In this document: positions 49,192-61,062 of the stretch, piece by piece
Layout of the letters: each line of letters starts with the position of its first letter
How positions within the stretch are numbered: the stretch's first letter is position 1
From: Schistosoma haematobium
Lineage: Eukaryota > Platyhelminthes > Trematoda > Strigeidida > Schistosomatidae
Length of the DNA stretch: 64,000 nt
Assembly: GCF_000699445.3 (NCBI RefSeq)
Contig: NC_067196.1
Coordinates: 80,156,364 to 80,220,363, forward strand
Direction of reading: 5' to 3'
Translations under genes and position numbers: made by a program
Notes under the pieces: generated by a model
What the model saw: only the letters and a program-made list of their open reading frames with translations
The model's database searches: none
Told to the model about the DNA's origin: nothing

Positions 49192-49552
49192 GTGAAAGAG
49201 TTTAATTAGCAAAAATAACCAGGAAGAATCCTTTCAAATAAAGAAGATGCGTTGATTTTTTATGAAGAAACAAGTTACAGCAGGATCGTCACTGGATTAT
49301 ATTCTGAGTCACACCTGATAACGTCTTAAGCCACTGTGTTGCACCATCGTCGTGCCCGAACACATGACGCCGGACCTCTGCACTACTAACATGTTGTTGC
49401 CACTGGATGTCAGCGATCATTCGAAGACAACAATGATCAAACACAGATATTCGCCTGACATCCTCAATTCAGAGAGGCCAGGTTTCACAAGCATGGAGCA
49501 TGAGTGCTCTCACCGACGCGTTGTAGATCCGACCTTTTGTAGCCAGACTATA
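48960..49552 (-). mobile_element. 5'-truncated RTE lineage-B copy with expanded microsatellite
   Basis: Minus strand: remnants of the C-terminal domain (ASVRALMLHACETWP-like sequence near 49540-49490, then QWQQHVS and RVLGHDDGATQWL), the short 3'-UTR with an (ATT)n array, and the 3' end GTGGCGCATATGTATTTGGTG at about 49005. Truncated at 49552 where another tail repeat is inserted. Upstream of MGAT5. Confidence 0.75.
49107..49192. repeat. (AAT)n microsatellite
   Basis: About 28 trinucleotide units, mostly AAT/TAA with a GAT-rich start. It lies in the 3'-UTR of the RTE copy on the other strand. Confidence 0.97.
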
Positions 49553-50480
49553 CATTATTTATTTATTATTTTAACATATAGATATTGGTACAAGGAGGCA
49601 CCAAACACATATGTGCCACACGGATCTCACTCGATGTGTGAGGGCTGTGATACTGCCCGGGTGCTCAAACCGAAGCAGGTGGTTTCCTTAGGGAACCACA
49701 CTCCGAGCCTTTGACCTAAAGGTCTAATCCACAAGGCAAAGGAACAACGCTAAGAGGTGCAGTCCCATGGTAGCCAGTGATCAACAATAGGTTCATACGC
49801 CATTTGTTCCCTAAGGATTCTAGAGCCCATGTGCATCATCGGTTTGAAATCAGGGTTTTCCAACTCCCCTAGGTGGACCTCCGTGTCCACCAACCCGGTT
49901 GGCGCGCTGGATATTTGCTTTTACACATCTCAATTTTGTAAATAATACCCCCTCCGCGAGAAGGCAGTGAATAGGACTTACCTGGCAGTGGCTGTATACG
50001 CGAGGTCATGTGGGAGCATTTCGAGAGGGAGAGTGGAATTTCCCACCCTCGACCGTACCAGGGCATTCGATAGCTAGTCATAGACAGAGTAGAGCCTGGT
50101 ACATAAGTGCATCGACTCAAGGCATCACACCACCACACTGATGACATAGTAGTAAACGTGGTAACAGTATTAATGGTAATAGGAAGTATTAGGCATAGAA
50201 CATGTGAATTTAGAAAATACAGATTCGTGAAACAGAAAAACATTTTAAAATAATTTACAAACTTAAGATTTAAATGAGCTCAAGAAATGAGTGCACATGT
50301 TCCAATGGGAAAGTTTCCATGTTATTTCATCCAAGGTTTCTAACCAATGGTTAAGATGATCATGCGAACCTCAACTGGAGAGTCCGAACCTACCTATGCA
50401 GCTCAGTCCAACCTCCATCGACTTCATGGACTGATACCAAGTTTTGGTTTGGTCACCCCTACCTTACACCATCCGTCATC
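49553..50480 (-). mobile_element. RTE lineage-B C-terminal end plus 3'-tail repeat, copy 6
   Basis: Minus strand: coding remnant [19 protein letters not shown] (about 50455-50400), a 3'-UTR of about 330 bp, then the tail unit ending GGTGCCTCCTTGTACCAATA at about 49585. Inserted into the RTE copy at 48960-49552. Near-identical inverted partner of 26140-26900. Confidence 0.88.
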
Positions 50481-50779
50481 AAAAGTCGAGGTAAGCGGTG
50501 TTTGGAGATACGTAATACATGTCCTAATAACTGTGGTCGGTAAAAATTCATTACCTTACCTGTCACACTAGTGACGGAACAGAAAACAGATAAATACAAA
50601 GTGCGGCCTGGTAATGACTCTTACTTTTAAATTACCACACTATATTAACACGACAAGAAATCAACAGAAAGTAGATAAGAGTGATTAATGGTGCCAATTA
50701 GTGTTAGTAATGGCCTTGATTCTCTGCAAGTCTAGAAGTTTGTACAAAGGAAAACTTGTTAAGCACTCTGTAGATTACT

Positions 50780-51835
50780 CAAAATGCTTATACTCGTACA
50801 TAAACCAAAGGACTAAAAGAAGAGGAAATATTCCAGCATTGTGGACAGTAGTGCTGCATCATTAGCAGAGGACGATCATGGTAAAGCTCAGGTATTCACA
50901 TATTACTTTAGCAATGTATATACAGTAGAGATGCTCTCCTATTCGGTTCATGCAAAACCCAAACACACTAGACACTGTGACAATCAAAGAACCCGATGTA
51001 CGTGGTCTGTTAAATGGGCTTGATATAGGAAAATCCATGAAACTTGATAAAATACATCTTAGGTTACCAAAGGAATTAGCCAATTTTGTCGTGATTCCTT
51101 GAAGCATATGTTTTAATCTATCTATAACCCAGGGTCGATTACCAAAACAGGTTATTCATGTCTCACTAACTTATTAGTGGCTCGTGAAAGCTGGTGCGCT
51201 TTTAAGTACCAAACGTCACTTATAGATGCAGCCTACATTGACTTCAGCAAAGCTTTTGACAGAATTCCTCACAATCGGTTAAGTTAAGAAATGTCAGGGT
51301 TGAAGGCAATCTATTGATGTGGACACCAACGAAGAGTACGAGTGAACTCAAAGTTGTCTAGTTGGGAAACTATGCTTAGCTGAGTACTTCAGGGTACAGT
51401 TTTGGGACCAGTGTTTTTCCTCCGATATGTAAATGACCTTTCTAGTTTCTTATAATCATCGGTTTTGTTATGTTGATATCAAGATATGGGAAGCGATAAA
51501 AAGGGCGATAGCTTGGAGCTTCAAAATGATCTAAAGAAATTATCTGAGTAATTTAAAATTTGACAGTCCCCAGTAAATGTTTTCGTGTGCATTATGATGT
51601 ATATTAGTCAGTTTTTAAATTACTTAGTGATAAATTTGCATCTGATATGCTCTCACTTTTCTTGTCTTCAAAAACAGTGTTTACAAGGACACTCTGGAGA
51701 CGTCCACAAGCACAGAACAAATTAATTGGCAGCTATCGACTTTTTCAACGAATGGGATTCATTACCTCAGCACGTCGGGCTCAGTGGTTTATATAGGTCG
51801 ATGGACCTCCTATCCTTATTACTGAAGACTGGAAC
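50780..51835 (+). mobile_element. CR1-like LINE reverse-transcriptase relic
   Basis: Recognisable pieces in several frames: SLTNLLVARESW-like sequence (51165-51195), AYIDFSKAFDRIPHNRL (51230-51285), VLQGTVLGPVFFLRYVNDLS (about 51390-51445), and a C-terminal NEWDSLPQHVGLS (51745-51785). Ends CTATCCTTATTACTGAAGA, the same 3' terminus as the CR1 copy ending at 57120. Riddled with stops and indels. Confidence 0.78.
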
Positions 51836-52659
51836 ACGTAAGTGGGGCTCCATATTTCGACAAGTTGGATTAACTGAGAGACCACCATTGCTAGGACTAA
51901 TACAGGCCACCTAGACTCCTGTTATTTTAGAAATGAAATGATCTGAACAGAAAGCTAGATGAAAGTTGATTGGACGTGATGAAAAAGTTGGAAAAAAACA
52001 CTACACTTGGGAACCGAGTGGAAAAATTTTTCCTCATTTGGCGTTTCCCCTCTAGAACTAAGATCTGATGGCCTTAGGTATTTGTTTGAAGGAATAACAA
52101 CAGATATAAAGTCAAATAATTAATAATTATTAATAATGAGTGGTGAAGAAAAACTAGTTAGTTCAACCCTACACACCCCTGGTTGCCTACATTTAAATCA
52201 GAATATTTTTTAACTTCTTGCAATTGTTAACGACCGACAAACAAAAATGTAAACACTCGATCTGATGCGACCCTGAAAATCAATGTGATGATCTTTCAAT
52301 ACTTCGCTTTCCTACTAAGGATCTTCGACTTATTACGGATTTTGAGTTTTTAGTGACTAAGCGGTATAAAGTAAAATAAAAACGAGGTAAACAATGGACT
52401 GACATGTACCTTATCCTTTCAATCTGAATAACCAAACTGTAGCACATAACAACCAATGACGATACGTCCTTGTGATGAAGTTATTGTAAATTGAGAGTTG
52501 AAAAGCCTCGGTTTTGTATTGAAATTCAGGTTTCAAATATATTCTATTGCATTTCACCCCGTTTTTTACCATACAAATGTGTGTGAATTAGATCGAAATA
52601 AGATATGTAACGGAAACATCATTAACCACTTCTATGACAACGGTATATACAAAATTCTT

Positions 52660-52806
52660 ATGTTCAAATGGCTTTGGACAGGACGCAAGGTGGCCATATA
52701 CTGGCATTTCGAATCTTTGATTATCATTTGGGTGTTAATATGCCCCATCGTTTTCCCCCGTCTAGTACTAACAATAACCTTCTACGCGCTCGTTTCAAAA
52801 AGGGCA
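52660..52806 (+). mobile_element. CR1/SR1-like ORF2 C-terminal fragment
   Basis: Frame RTQGGHILAFRIFDYHLGVN matches RRTRGDLILAFRIFNYDLGV of the copy at 56800-56860, and continues PPSSTNNNLLRARFKK. It ends at about 52806, exactly where the next element's 5'-UTR appears to begin. Confidence 0.75.
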
Positions 52807-53015
52807 GTGATTTTTGTACTTGTTGTGATTATACTTGCTTTGGGTACTTATTGCACCAAAAAGCATTCTTGGTCTACTTTAACTAAAAGTACTTTGGTTA
52901 AAGTTTGAAATTTTTTGTTAAATTTTGTCCTGAGTACCATTTTTAAGTCTTTGACTAACACCTGTGTTCACTTTGAGATCATTTTGTGTTTTTAAACCTT
53001 TTAAATCTAATTACA

Positions 53016-54310
53016 ATGGTTGGTTAGACTCACAAATGTGGGCAACCAAATTGTTTGTTCCCCGTTGAGGAGGGAATGCAGTGTGATGACTGTAAAAAGT
53101 GGTGCCACAAAATGTGTACACGCCTAAGTCATATGGCATACAAAAGATGCTCGAAGCCTAACTCGCATTGGCTTTGTATGTTCTGCTGAACGGATAAAAA
53201 GGTGCTAATTAAGGAGGCTATGGGCCTATTGGCTTTGGCCTGCAAGAAAAACGACGACACATGCGCTGACAACACCGGCATTGACAGTGACGAATGTGTC
53301 AGTGTAGTATCTGCTGTTACGCGACCTCTCAAACAACCGACTCTGACCGACGCAAAAGTGAGATCTCCTTTAACATTAACAAGGGGAGTAATACCATCTG
53401 GTACTGACATTTATAACAATGCATCTTTAGTGGAAACCGACGAACTGGATAAAACCATCACCGTTCCGAATAGTCCCAATGTCCTGAGGGATGAAAAATG
53501 GACTACGGTACGTAGGAAACGAAACGAAAGGAAAAAATCTGTAGGCAGTACACAGGTAGTTAGTAACTCACTGATGGACTCTCATTGTGAGTCACAAACT
53601 GCACTACCAAAATCTGATGGTAAGAGTGAAACCCATCCTGGCGTGACTGAGAAGAAAAATCGAATAACAGCTAAAACTAATGGCTGTTTACTTGATAAGT
53701 CCTTGGTGAACTCTCAGACCAATCCGCCAAAGCTCCAAAGTAAAGCTTCGTCTAACACTGTTGTGAGTCATTCAAAGGACTCTGTTACAATAAAAGCTAA
53801 TCGTAAGATATCACGGTCGAAAGCTGTTAACACAGTTTCAAAGGAAGCTAAACCCCTTCCTAGTTTAATTTTTGGAATCTAGAGGAGTCGAAAGACAACG
53901 ACCCTGCTAAAAGACATGCACATGACCTGAAGTTAGTGGAGTCTGTGGTAAGAAATGTACTATCTGAAGAGGTTTTAGGGGTACATATTACAAAAGTAAT
54001 ACGACTTGGTAAATGGGTTGGAGGCGAGACCCAACCAAGAAGAATCCTGAAACTGGTTCTCGGGAGTTTCGAAGAAAGAGACATATTATTGAAAAACGCA
54101 CCAAAAACTCGTGACTCAGATATCCGTATTCGACCAGATTGGCCGCTTGGGGATCGAATCAAGTGGAAGAATGCTCTTACGGAGTTGAGGACTCGCAAAT
54201 TAAATGGCGAAAATAACCTTACCATTAAGGGTTTTCGGGTAGTCAGGTCTTGGAAGCCCATACTTCCGAGGCCTGTATGGGTAGAACGATTGATTTCCAA
54301 AACACCTTAA
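53016..54310 (+). pseudogene. CR1 ORF1: PHD-like zinc finger plus RNA-binding region (broken)
   Basis: ORF1 of CR1 elements is a nucleic-acid-binding chaperone-like protein. From ATG 53016: a zinc-finger block HKCGQPNCLF, MQCDDCKKWCHKMC and HWLCMFC (Cys4-His-Cys3 style, 53030-53190), a basic Ser/Thr-rich linker (53202-53880), and after a frameshift at about 53880 a domain with VVRNVLSEEVLGVHITKVIR and RKLNGENNLTIKGFRVVRSW (53936-54270). In-frame TAG at 53025 and TGA at 53187. Confidence 0.85.
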
Positions 54311-57082
54311 GTGTGTGCTGCACGAACTCTCGTAGTCTTAGAAATAAAACGTCCGAGCTAAGTCTGATGGTGCAAGAGTTATGTTCCGATATAATCGTTG
54401 TTACTGAAACTTGGTTCACCGTAGATATAGACTGTTCTCCTTTCATTGCTGGTTATATCTGTATCAGAAGTGATAGAGTTTCAAGTCGCAAAGGGGGAGG
54501 TATAATATTATACGTTAGGGATCAATTTCGTATACAAACAACCATATCGGAGGCTCATATCAGTGGCACATGTGAGGTTGCATGTCGTAAGATTAAATCT
54601 AGAAATGGGTTAGTGACTATAGGGGGAAAAACCGTAGTCCGTCTTGTCTTGCTGACGACTTTATCCTAAGACACATCTGTTCCTGGAGTATGGCAGAATG
54701 TTGTCTCATCATTGGGGACTTCAAGGCACCGCATATCAACTGGATAGAGCTTACAGCTCCAGGCAGTGGTTTCGATAGCGACCTTTTATCTACCGTTATT
54801 CAGTGTGCACTTGTACAATGTATCACAAAACCGACACATATTGATTTGCAACATGATCCGTCACTGCTGGACCTCGCCCTCACCCACCACTCTGAGGATG
54901 TCTTTGATATCCAGCACCTTCCTCCACTAGTGAACAGTGATCACGTTGTAATTCACTTTAAGTTTAGGACACATGGTATACAATTCGCATCTGCTCCACC
55001 CCGTCCCAATATCTGGCGAGCCAATATTCCGGCGATCAGAAACTGTGCTATCTCGACTGATTGGTCGGTCGACGCGGATGGATTGATTGAAGATGAATGG
55101 AATAAGTTTAAGGCTACATTCGAGTCCGTAACGTCGCCGTATATCCCATGGTCAGCACGTAAGCTATCAAATTGCCCTCCATGGATTAATAAGGAAACCC
55201 GGAAGCTGTTAAAGCGTAGGAAACATTTCTGGGACTTATTCTTGTTGACAGGTCATGAACCATTTAAGCGTGAGTACCAAAAATACTGTAATATCTGTAA
55301 GAAAACCATAGCCAAATCCCGTACCACTTACGAACGACAGTTAGTATATGATAGCCGTACATGTCCGAAACGATTGTTTTCGTATGTTAAACGGCGGGCG
55401 AAACGTAGTGATGGTATTCCCCCGTTACTGTTACACGAAAATTCAGAATTACTAGCTGAATCAGATCGAGCAAAAGCTGAAACTTTTTCAAACTATTTTA
55501 GTGAAGTCTTCTCTGCGTTTATTCTAACAAATACTTGTCCCAATCACACCGAGATACCAACCATGGAATCTGTACAGGTGACTGAGGAAACTGTCCTTCC
55601 GTTGATAACTAACCTCAAATCTGGTAAGACACCGGGCCCTGACGAGTTACATCCACGGTTGCTGTCATCTCTTGCGGACATTATTCCCAAACCGCTCGCG
55701 AAACTCTTCAACATGTCCCTTTCACTCGCTCAACTCCCTAGAGATTGGAAGGACGCTATAGTCAGTCCTATATTCAAGGACGGTCAGAGACATATAGTAT
55801 CTAACTGCCTACTTGTTAGTCTAACTAGTATAGTCGTTAAGTTACTTGAAAAGATAATTCGGGTTAGGTTGCTAAGCCACATAGATTTACACAATCTGTT
55901 GGCTCCTGAGCAACACGGATTTCGTAACAAGCGTTCATGCTTGACTAACTTGCTTATTGCGAGGGAGGATTGGACAGCAGCCCTAGATAACGGTCTGTCT
56001 GTCGACGTGATATTCATAGATTTTAGCAAAGCGTTTGGCAAGGTTTCACACGTAGGTTTTATGCAGAAGCTCACGAGCTTCGGAATAATAGGTACTGTAC
56101 ATGAGTGGATAGGAAATTTCTTATGAGACCGCAGACAGAGAGTGAGGGTCAACGGAACGCTATCCGATTGGAAGCCGGTCAAAAGTGGTGTACCCCAAGG
56201 CACCATCTTAGGCCCCCTGCTCTTCCTTCTCTACGTTAATGAGTTACCGCTGTTACTTAGGTCGTCGACATTATGTTTGCGGATGATTTAAAAATCTGGA
56301 GAACAATAAAAAGTGCGGCTGATCATGTGGATTTTCAAGCTGACTTAGACGATTTAGTCAGATGGGCTCGAGAGTGGGGCTTAGAAATCAATGCTAGGAT
56401 GAGTGTACTAATGCACATCGGTCACGGTAATAGTTACTGTTACACTATTGAGGGTAAACCTCTTCCATGCGTTCAAGAGCATAAAGACTTATGAGTAGTG
56501 TTAAGTCATGATTTGAAAACAACTAAGCATTGCGAAGCAGCCACTGTCAAAGGTTTTCGAGCGTTATGGTCACTTCGCCGAGCGTTCAAATCTTTTGACG
56601 AGGAAACGTTTCGAATTTTATATCCCACCTATGTAAGACCACACTTAGAGTACTGTATCCAAGCAGCTAGCCCGTGTCTGGTAACAGATACTAACTCCCT
56701 TGAGCGTGTCCAGCGTGTGGGAACGAAATTAGTGAAGGGTCTTTCTAGACTCCCTTACGATGAGCGTTTAAAACGCCTAAATCTTTTCCCCTTGTCGTAT
56801 CGTAGGACACGAGGTGACCTTATACTGGCATTTCGTATCTTTAATTATGATTTGGGTGTTAATATGTCTTATCTTTTTGCTCCCTCCAGCACTAATAATC
56901 TCCGAGGTCATAGCAAGAAGGTTCATAAACCAAGATCTAATAAACTTAAAGTGGGGTCCCGTTTTTCTCATCGAGTAGTTAGTGATTGGAACGCCTTATC
57001 CGAACAAGTGGTATCAGCCCCATCATTGAATACTTCCAAGGAGAAGCTGGACCTTCACTGGAAAGCAGTGCGTCAGGATTAA
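54250..57082 (+). pseudogene. CR1 ORF2: endonuclease and reverse transcriptase (broken)
   Basis: Endonuclease pieces TNSRSLRNKTSELSLMVQEL, DIIVVTETWF and GGIILYVRD (54310-54530), a break near 54665, then IIGDFKAPHINW (usual GDFNAPHINW, Asn changed to Lys), LALTHHSEDVFDI and NSDHVVIHF. RT: NLKSGKTPGPDELHPRLL, DWKDAIVSPIFKDG, EQHGFRNKRSCLTNLL, FIDFSKAFGKVSH (usual AFDKVSH), GVPQGTILGPLLFLLYVNEL and MFADDLKIW, then the C-terminal SLRRAFKSFDEETFRILYP, YVRPHLEYC, RVQRVGTKLVKGL and SDWNALSEQVV. Stop TGA at 56124, frameshift near 56270, stop at 56492. Confidence 0.92.
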
Positions 57083-57129
57083 TACAGGTTCATCAACCTA
57101 CTATCCTTATTACTGAAGACTGAAGACTG

Positions 57130-57355
57130 AATATCCGAGGTCATGTAAAGAAGTTTCACAAACCGCAATATAATAAACCTGATGTGAGGTTCCGTTTTCT
57201 CATAGTGTGGTCAGTGGCTGGAAGGCCTTACCCGAACAAGTGGTACCAGCCCCATCGTTGAATATTTTCAAGGAGAATTTGGACCTTCAGTGGAAGGCAA
57301 ACTGTCAGGATTAACACGGTTCCATCAAACTAGTATCCTCGTTACAGGGAACCGC
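57130..57355 (+). repeat. Tandem second copy of the CR1 3' end
   Basis: Repeats the last roughly 220 bp of the CR1 element (56893-57110), from CCGAGGTCATG through GAACAAGTGGTACCAGCCCC to GGTTCCATCAAACTAGTATCC, about 80 percent alike by eye. It starts ten bases after the first copy's terminus. Confidence 0.82.
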
Positions 57356-60159
57356 TATGTTGTGCCTCTAGCTCCTGGGTGTTACCTCTAATGTTCGTAT
57401 TAGAAATAAGCTTAAGTGGATGACAAGAAGTGTTTAGGATGTTGTAATTCAAAACAATTAATGGTAAACATTTTGCTTAAAACCACGTCAGACGTCGGAT
57501 CCTGAATTTGACAGCTCGTTACGGGTGAATTTATCCGCAACACAACCATGTAAACTTAATGTATCGCTCAGTGTAATAACAGTCAACTATGCGTTTAAGT
57601 AGCCACAGATTTTGTCATTTCATAATGTATTTTTAATGAAATAACTAGATTATGTTGTTAATTTTGCTCTGTTTTTAATTTTTATTCGCCACGTCCGGCT
57701 GCGTTACAATGTACGTTCATTACATAGTTAGTTTAATCACATAGTTTATTTTTTCCAGATGGACCGTCAGTGCATGATGTTACTGAAGAAATGTTTGTTG
57801 TACTGTATGTTTTTATGAACAACTGACTGTTGTCTTCAATCTGAAGGCAATATATATGTATTCTTCGTCTTCTGTTAGGTAAGTTCAAATGGCCTATATT
57901 TCGTGTTTTGGTTTTATCGGCTTATTTATGTCCATTTAACAACTTTGAGCAACATTTCTGTGCAAGTGGAACAATAGTTATGACACTTGCTTAATTTAGT
58001 ATTCTTGGTTGCCGTACAATTTAGATTAGTCGATAGAATTATATTATGCTTAAGTATAATGCTTAAAGCCTGTAACGAAACAGATCAGTTTAGTAAGTAG
58101 AGCTGCCTGTTTTTAGTGAGTATACTGATTCAAATCAGTCTGATTAAAAATAGGAAAAAAACGTGCCTTTGATGCTGTTGCTGTCATATATTATAAGATA
58201 GCTTTAAGTACGTTTGAAAACAATACTGATATCCCCTACTGCTGGGAAATCGGTATTAGTTTGACTCGTTGGTGGGATAGTGTTGTCCATAGTACTAAAG
58301 AAAATTGAAAACTGGAGATTGTTTTCTTTCATTTTGCCGATAACATCATAAAGGACGGTTAGGAACGAACATGCGGACAGTTAGTCACAGGCGGCAGGAA
58401 CAATTATTTTAGCTAAAAAACGAGCTTAGGTTTTGGATATCTAGAAAACTAGTCGAAACAAAACCGCTAAGACTAGCCAGCTTGGCTGAAGAAGTACATT
58501 GACTTCAGTAGCAGCAGCCAAAACCCAGAAAACAAAGCAAAATGAGGAGAAATTTTGCTCCAACATTCAGCGTATTACATTAACTTCTGCATTTTAGCAC
58601 ACTGAAACATTAAATTCTGTAGCTACACAAAAGAAATAGCTGAAAAAAAGCACAGAACGAAGAAAGCCGACCGCCATTGCCTACAAAGATGGCGGATATA
58701 ATAATTCTCGCATCATTCTGATTGGTTGCTAAGGTGAATGCCACATTTACGAAATTGAGTTGCGTTTAATAGCAACCTTCGTTACCCGTTATAAAAGAAC
58801 GTAGACATTGATCGAAATTGGAGCTATTTTTATGATCTAACCAGTTTTATTGTAGCCATAAAGTTTCAGGATAATCCCCATCATGTATAAGCCAGCGGTA
58901 TGCTAGAGCAATTTCATAGATGTCCTATGCTTCCCATCAAGATTTAGGCGCATCACAATGAATAGGCTCACTCCCACGTATCTTTCTTGGAATTGGTAGT
59001 ATATTGAAAGCTGGTACTAGATACACTCACGTAAGACTCATGTATGGAACTACTCTCCAACTTTGAGAATTCATAGTTCCCACATCTCCACTAAACGTAG
59101 ATCTATAAACCTATATGGGCCGGCTTGAGAGTCCCTTCGTCGACACGACCAAATTCACCCAATGTGTTGGTTCAACACTACTCAATCCTCAGTGCGCAAG
59201 CTTCATCTACCATGATTAGTCGAACTGACCACTGTGACTTTTCTTACAAATGATCCTGTAGGTGTCAGAACAAATGATCGACATAACGTACTATCCAAAA
59301 AGGCTGGAAGAACTAAGACGTCAGTATTGAATGGCTGAAAGGAGCGTAATTCTGTGTTTACTTATCCTCTGCTGACTTTCTTCTTATGTCAACAAATACT
59401 GATGTGATAAAAACTGCGAACCCCAGCCAATGATAACGCACATAATGAAGATAGAAAGTAATAAGCTGTAGCTCTTGGATATCACCACACGGATCATTTC
59501 AATTATGTGAACACCAACCAGAGCTCAGCAACCTAACTCCGTGGACGAGATTAGTGAATAATCTGATTAGCAGTCTATGTCGTTTCAATTACCCTACAAA
59601 CTTCCTTTCATGTACAGCAGTGAAGTCCGCTGTCTTTTTCATACATATGATTCGTCAATGGAGACTTTTAAGTGAATGTTACAAAAGAGATTTAACCTGG
59701 AGATTTGTGCTTGATGGGCATTATCGAAAATTCTCTTAAAATTTTAACTTACTCGTTCAAATGTTTCTGGACAGAATGGAAGGAGCTATCGCTTAACAGG
59801 CCTCCGTATCAAGTATCAGTGGAACACCGAGGACTCTATGTAGGAAACTAGGCATATTATAGATAAAAGAGGAAAAAGAAAAAATGCCGGTAAATCATAG
59901 TTAGATACTATCCACAGTCCTTAAGAATATGTCAAGTATTTTTTTACGTGACTACTAAGAAGTCTCCTCAACCGAATCAGCCGGCAACACATCCTAGAAT
60001 GTGGCTACTCATAAACAGTAGCAGTTGCGTCATTCACCCGCTATTTAAAAACAACTGTGATATTGTTCCTCGTTGAATTAAATTTACCGTTTTCATAAAA
60101 ATTCCGCGTCAAAGCTATTGTTCCCCCCTCATTTGAATTTGTTTCGCTTAAAGTGATAT
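57356..60159. other. Intergenic, no gene recognised
   Basis: AT-rich sequence with only short frames. Near 58660-58830 a stretch with TATAAAAGAACG and a nearby CCAAT-like ATTGGTTGCTAAGG resembles a promoter or the 5' end of a repeat, but nothing downstream supports a gene. Confidence 0.35.
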
Positions 60160-60720
60160 TGTGCTTGTATGCAATTGACTTTGCTTTTGTGTATTTATTG
60201 CATAAAAATATACTTGGTCGACTACGACTTGATTTACTGACATTTTTCACATATCCGTTTTTGTGTTACCATTTTTAGTCAACTTTTCAGGTGGTCGGCT
60301 TTGCTCACAAATGTGGACAGCCATATTGCTTATCCCCTGTAGAAGAAAGAGTGCAATGTGACGAGTGGTTCCATAGGATGTGAACCCGCTTAAATCCTAC
60401 TGCTTATAAAAGGTTAAGAGGCCTAGCTCTCATTGGCCCTGCCTGTTTTATGTTCGACCTAAACATTACTCATCCAGAAGGCGATTAGCCTTCTGTCGTT
60501 GAGTAACAAGACTTTTGATGAGGACTGTACCAGTAACACGGTTACTGATAGCGAAGAATGCGTCCGTGCTGTTATGGTGTGGAGGCCCGTTACTTAATCG
60601 TCATTTAGACCGAACGATGTTGTCGAAAGGGTTTTCTACTTTAGTGGCCCGAGATCTGACTCCAAGGAGATCGTAATGATGATTGATGTTGAAATATATG
60701 TCGCCTATCCTGGTATATAA
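60160..60720 (+). mobile_element. CR1/SR1-like 5' fragment (5'-UTR and ORF1 zinc finger)
   Basis: TTATTGCATAAAAATA and CTTGGTCGACT match the 5'-UTR at 52850-52875; AHKCGQPYCLSPVEERVQCD (about 60306-60365) matches the ORF1 zinc finger at 53030-53085. Stops follow within about 40 codons. No ORF2. Confidence 0.78.
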
Positions 60721-61062
60721 TCATCTACTTTATTCGCGTTAGTCAGTAACGGAATGAAATAAGTCAACGAGAATGGACATTTGAATACATATATTTTGTA
60801 TATAAAGTGAGTGGAATAGAACGAAGCAAAACGACGCGCAGTGGAGATGACGGACAAGCCACCCCCCATTTAGTCAAGCGTTAATCAATATTAATAGGCA
60901 CAAAAATATAAGTTGCAGACATGTGATAAGTAATGGGATAAGAAATGTACACACACCTACGTGCTCCTATAAAGCAGTCAAGATTGACAGGCGAATAATT
61001 AATTAGAATAATAATTGGAATATGACTCGAGTAGAATGAATAGATTGAGCTGTCCGAAAGCT

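Larger units (their letters stand above)
52807..57120 (+). mobile_element. CR1-clade LINE (SR1-like), nearly full length, broken
   Basis: 5'-UTR (about 52807-53015, shared in part with 60160-60290), ORF1, ORF2 with endonuclease and reverse transcriptase, and a short 3'-UTR ending CTATCCTTATTACTGAAGA. Upstream of and opposite to MGAT5. Multiple stops and frameshifts; not autonomous. Confidence 0.93.

Noticed and set aside
49107..49192. A CRISPR-like or structured repeat array
   Set aside because: A plain trinucleotide microsatellite with no spacers.
52498..52908. 136-codon frame with hydrophobic stretches
   Set aside because: It crosses the join between a CR1 ORF2 fragment and the next element's 5'-UTR; the ORF2-like signal is in a different frame (RTQGGHILAFRIFDY).
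58660..58830. A promoter-like region with TATAAAAG
   Set aside because: No gene or transcript-like frame follows on either strand, so it is only noted in the intergenic entry.
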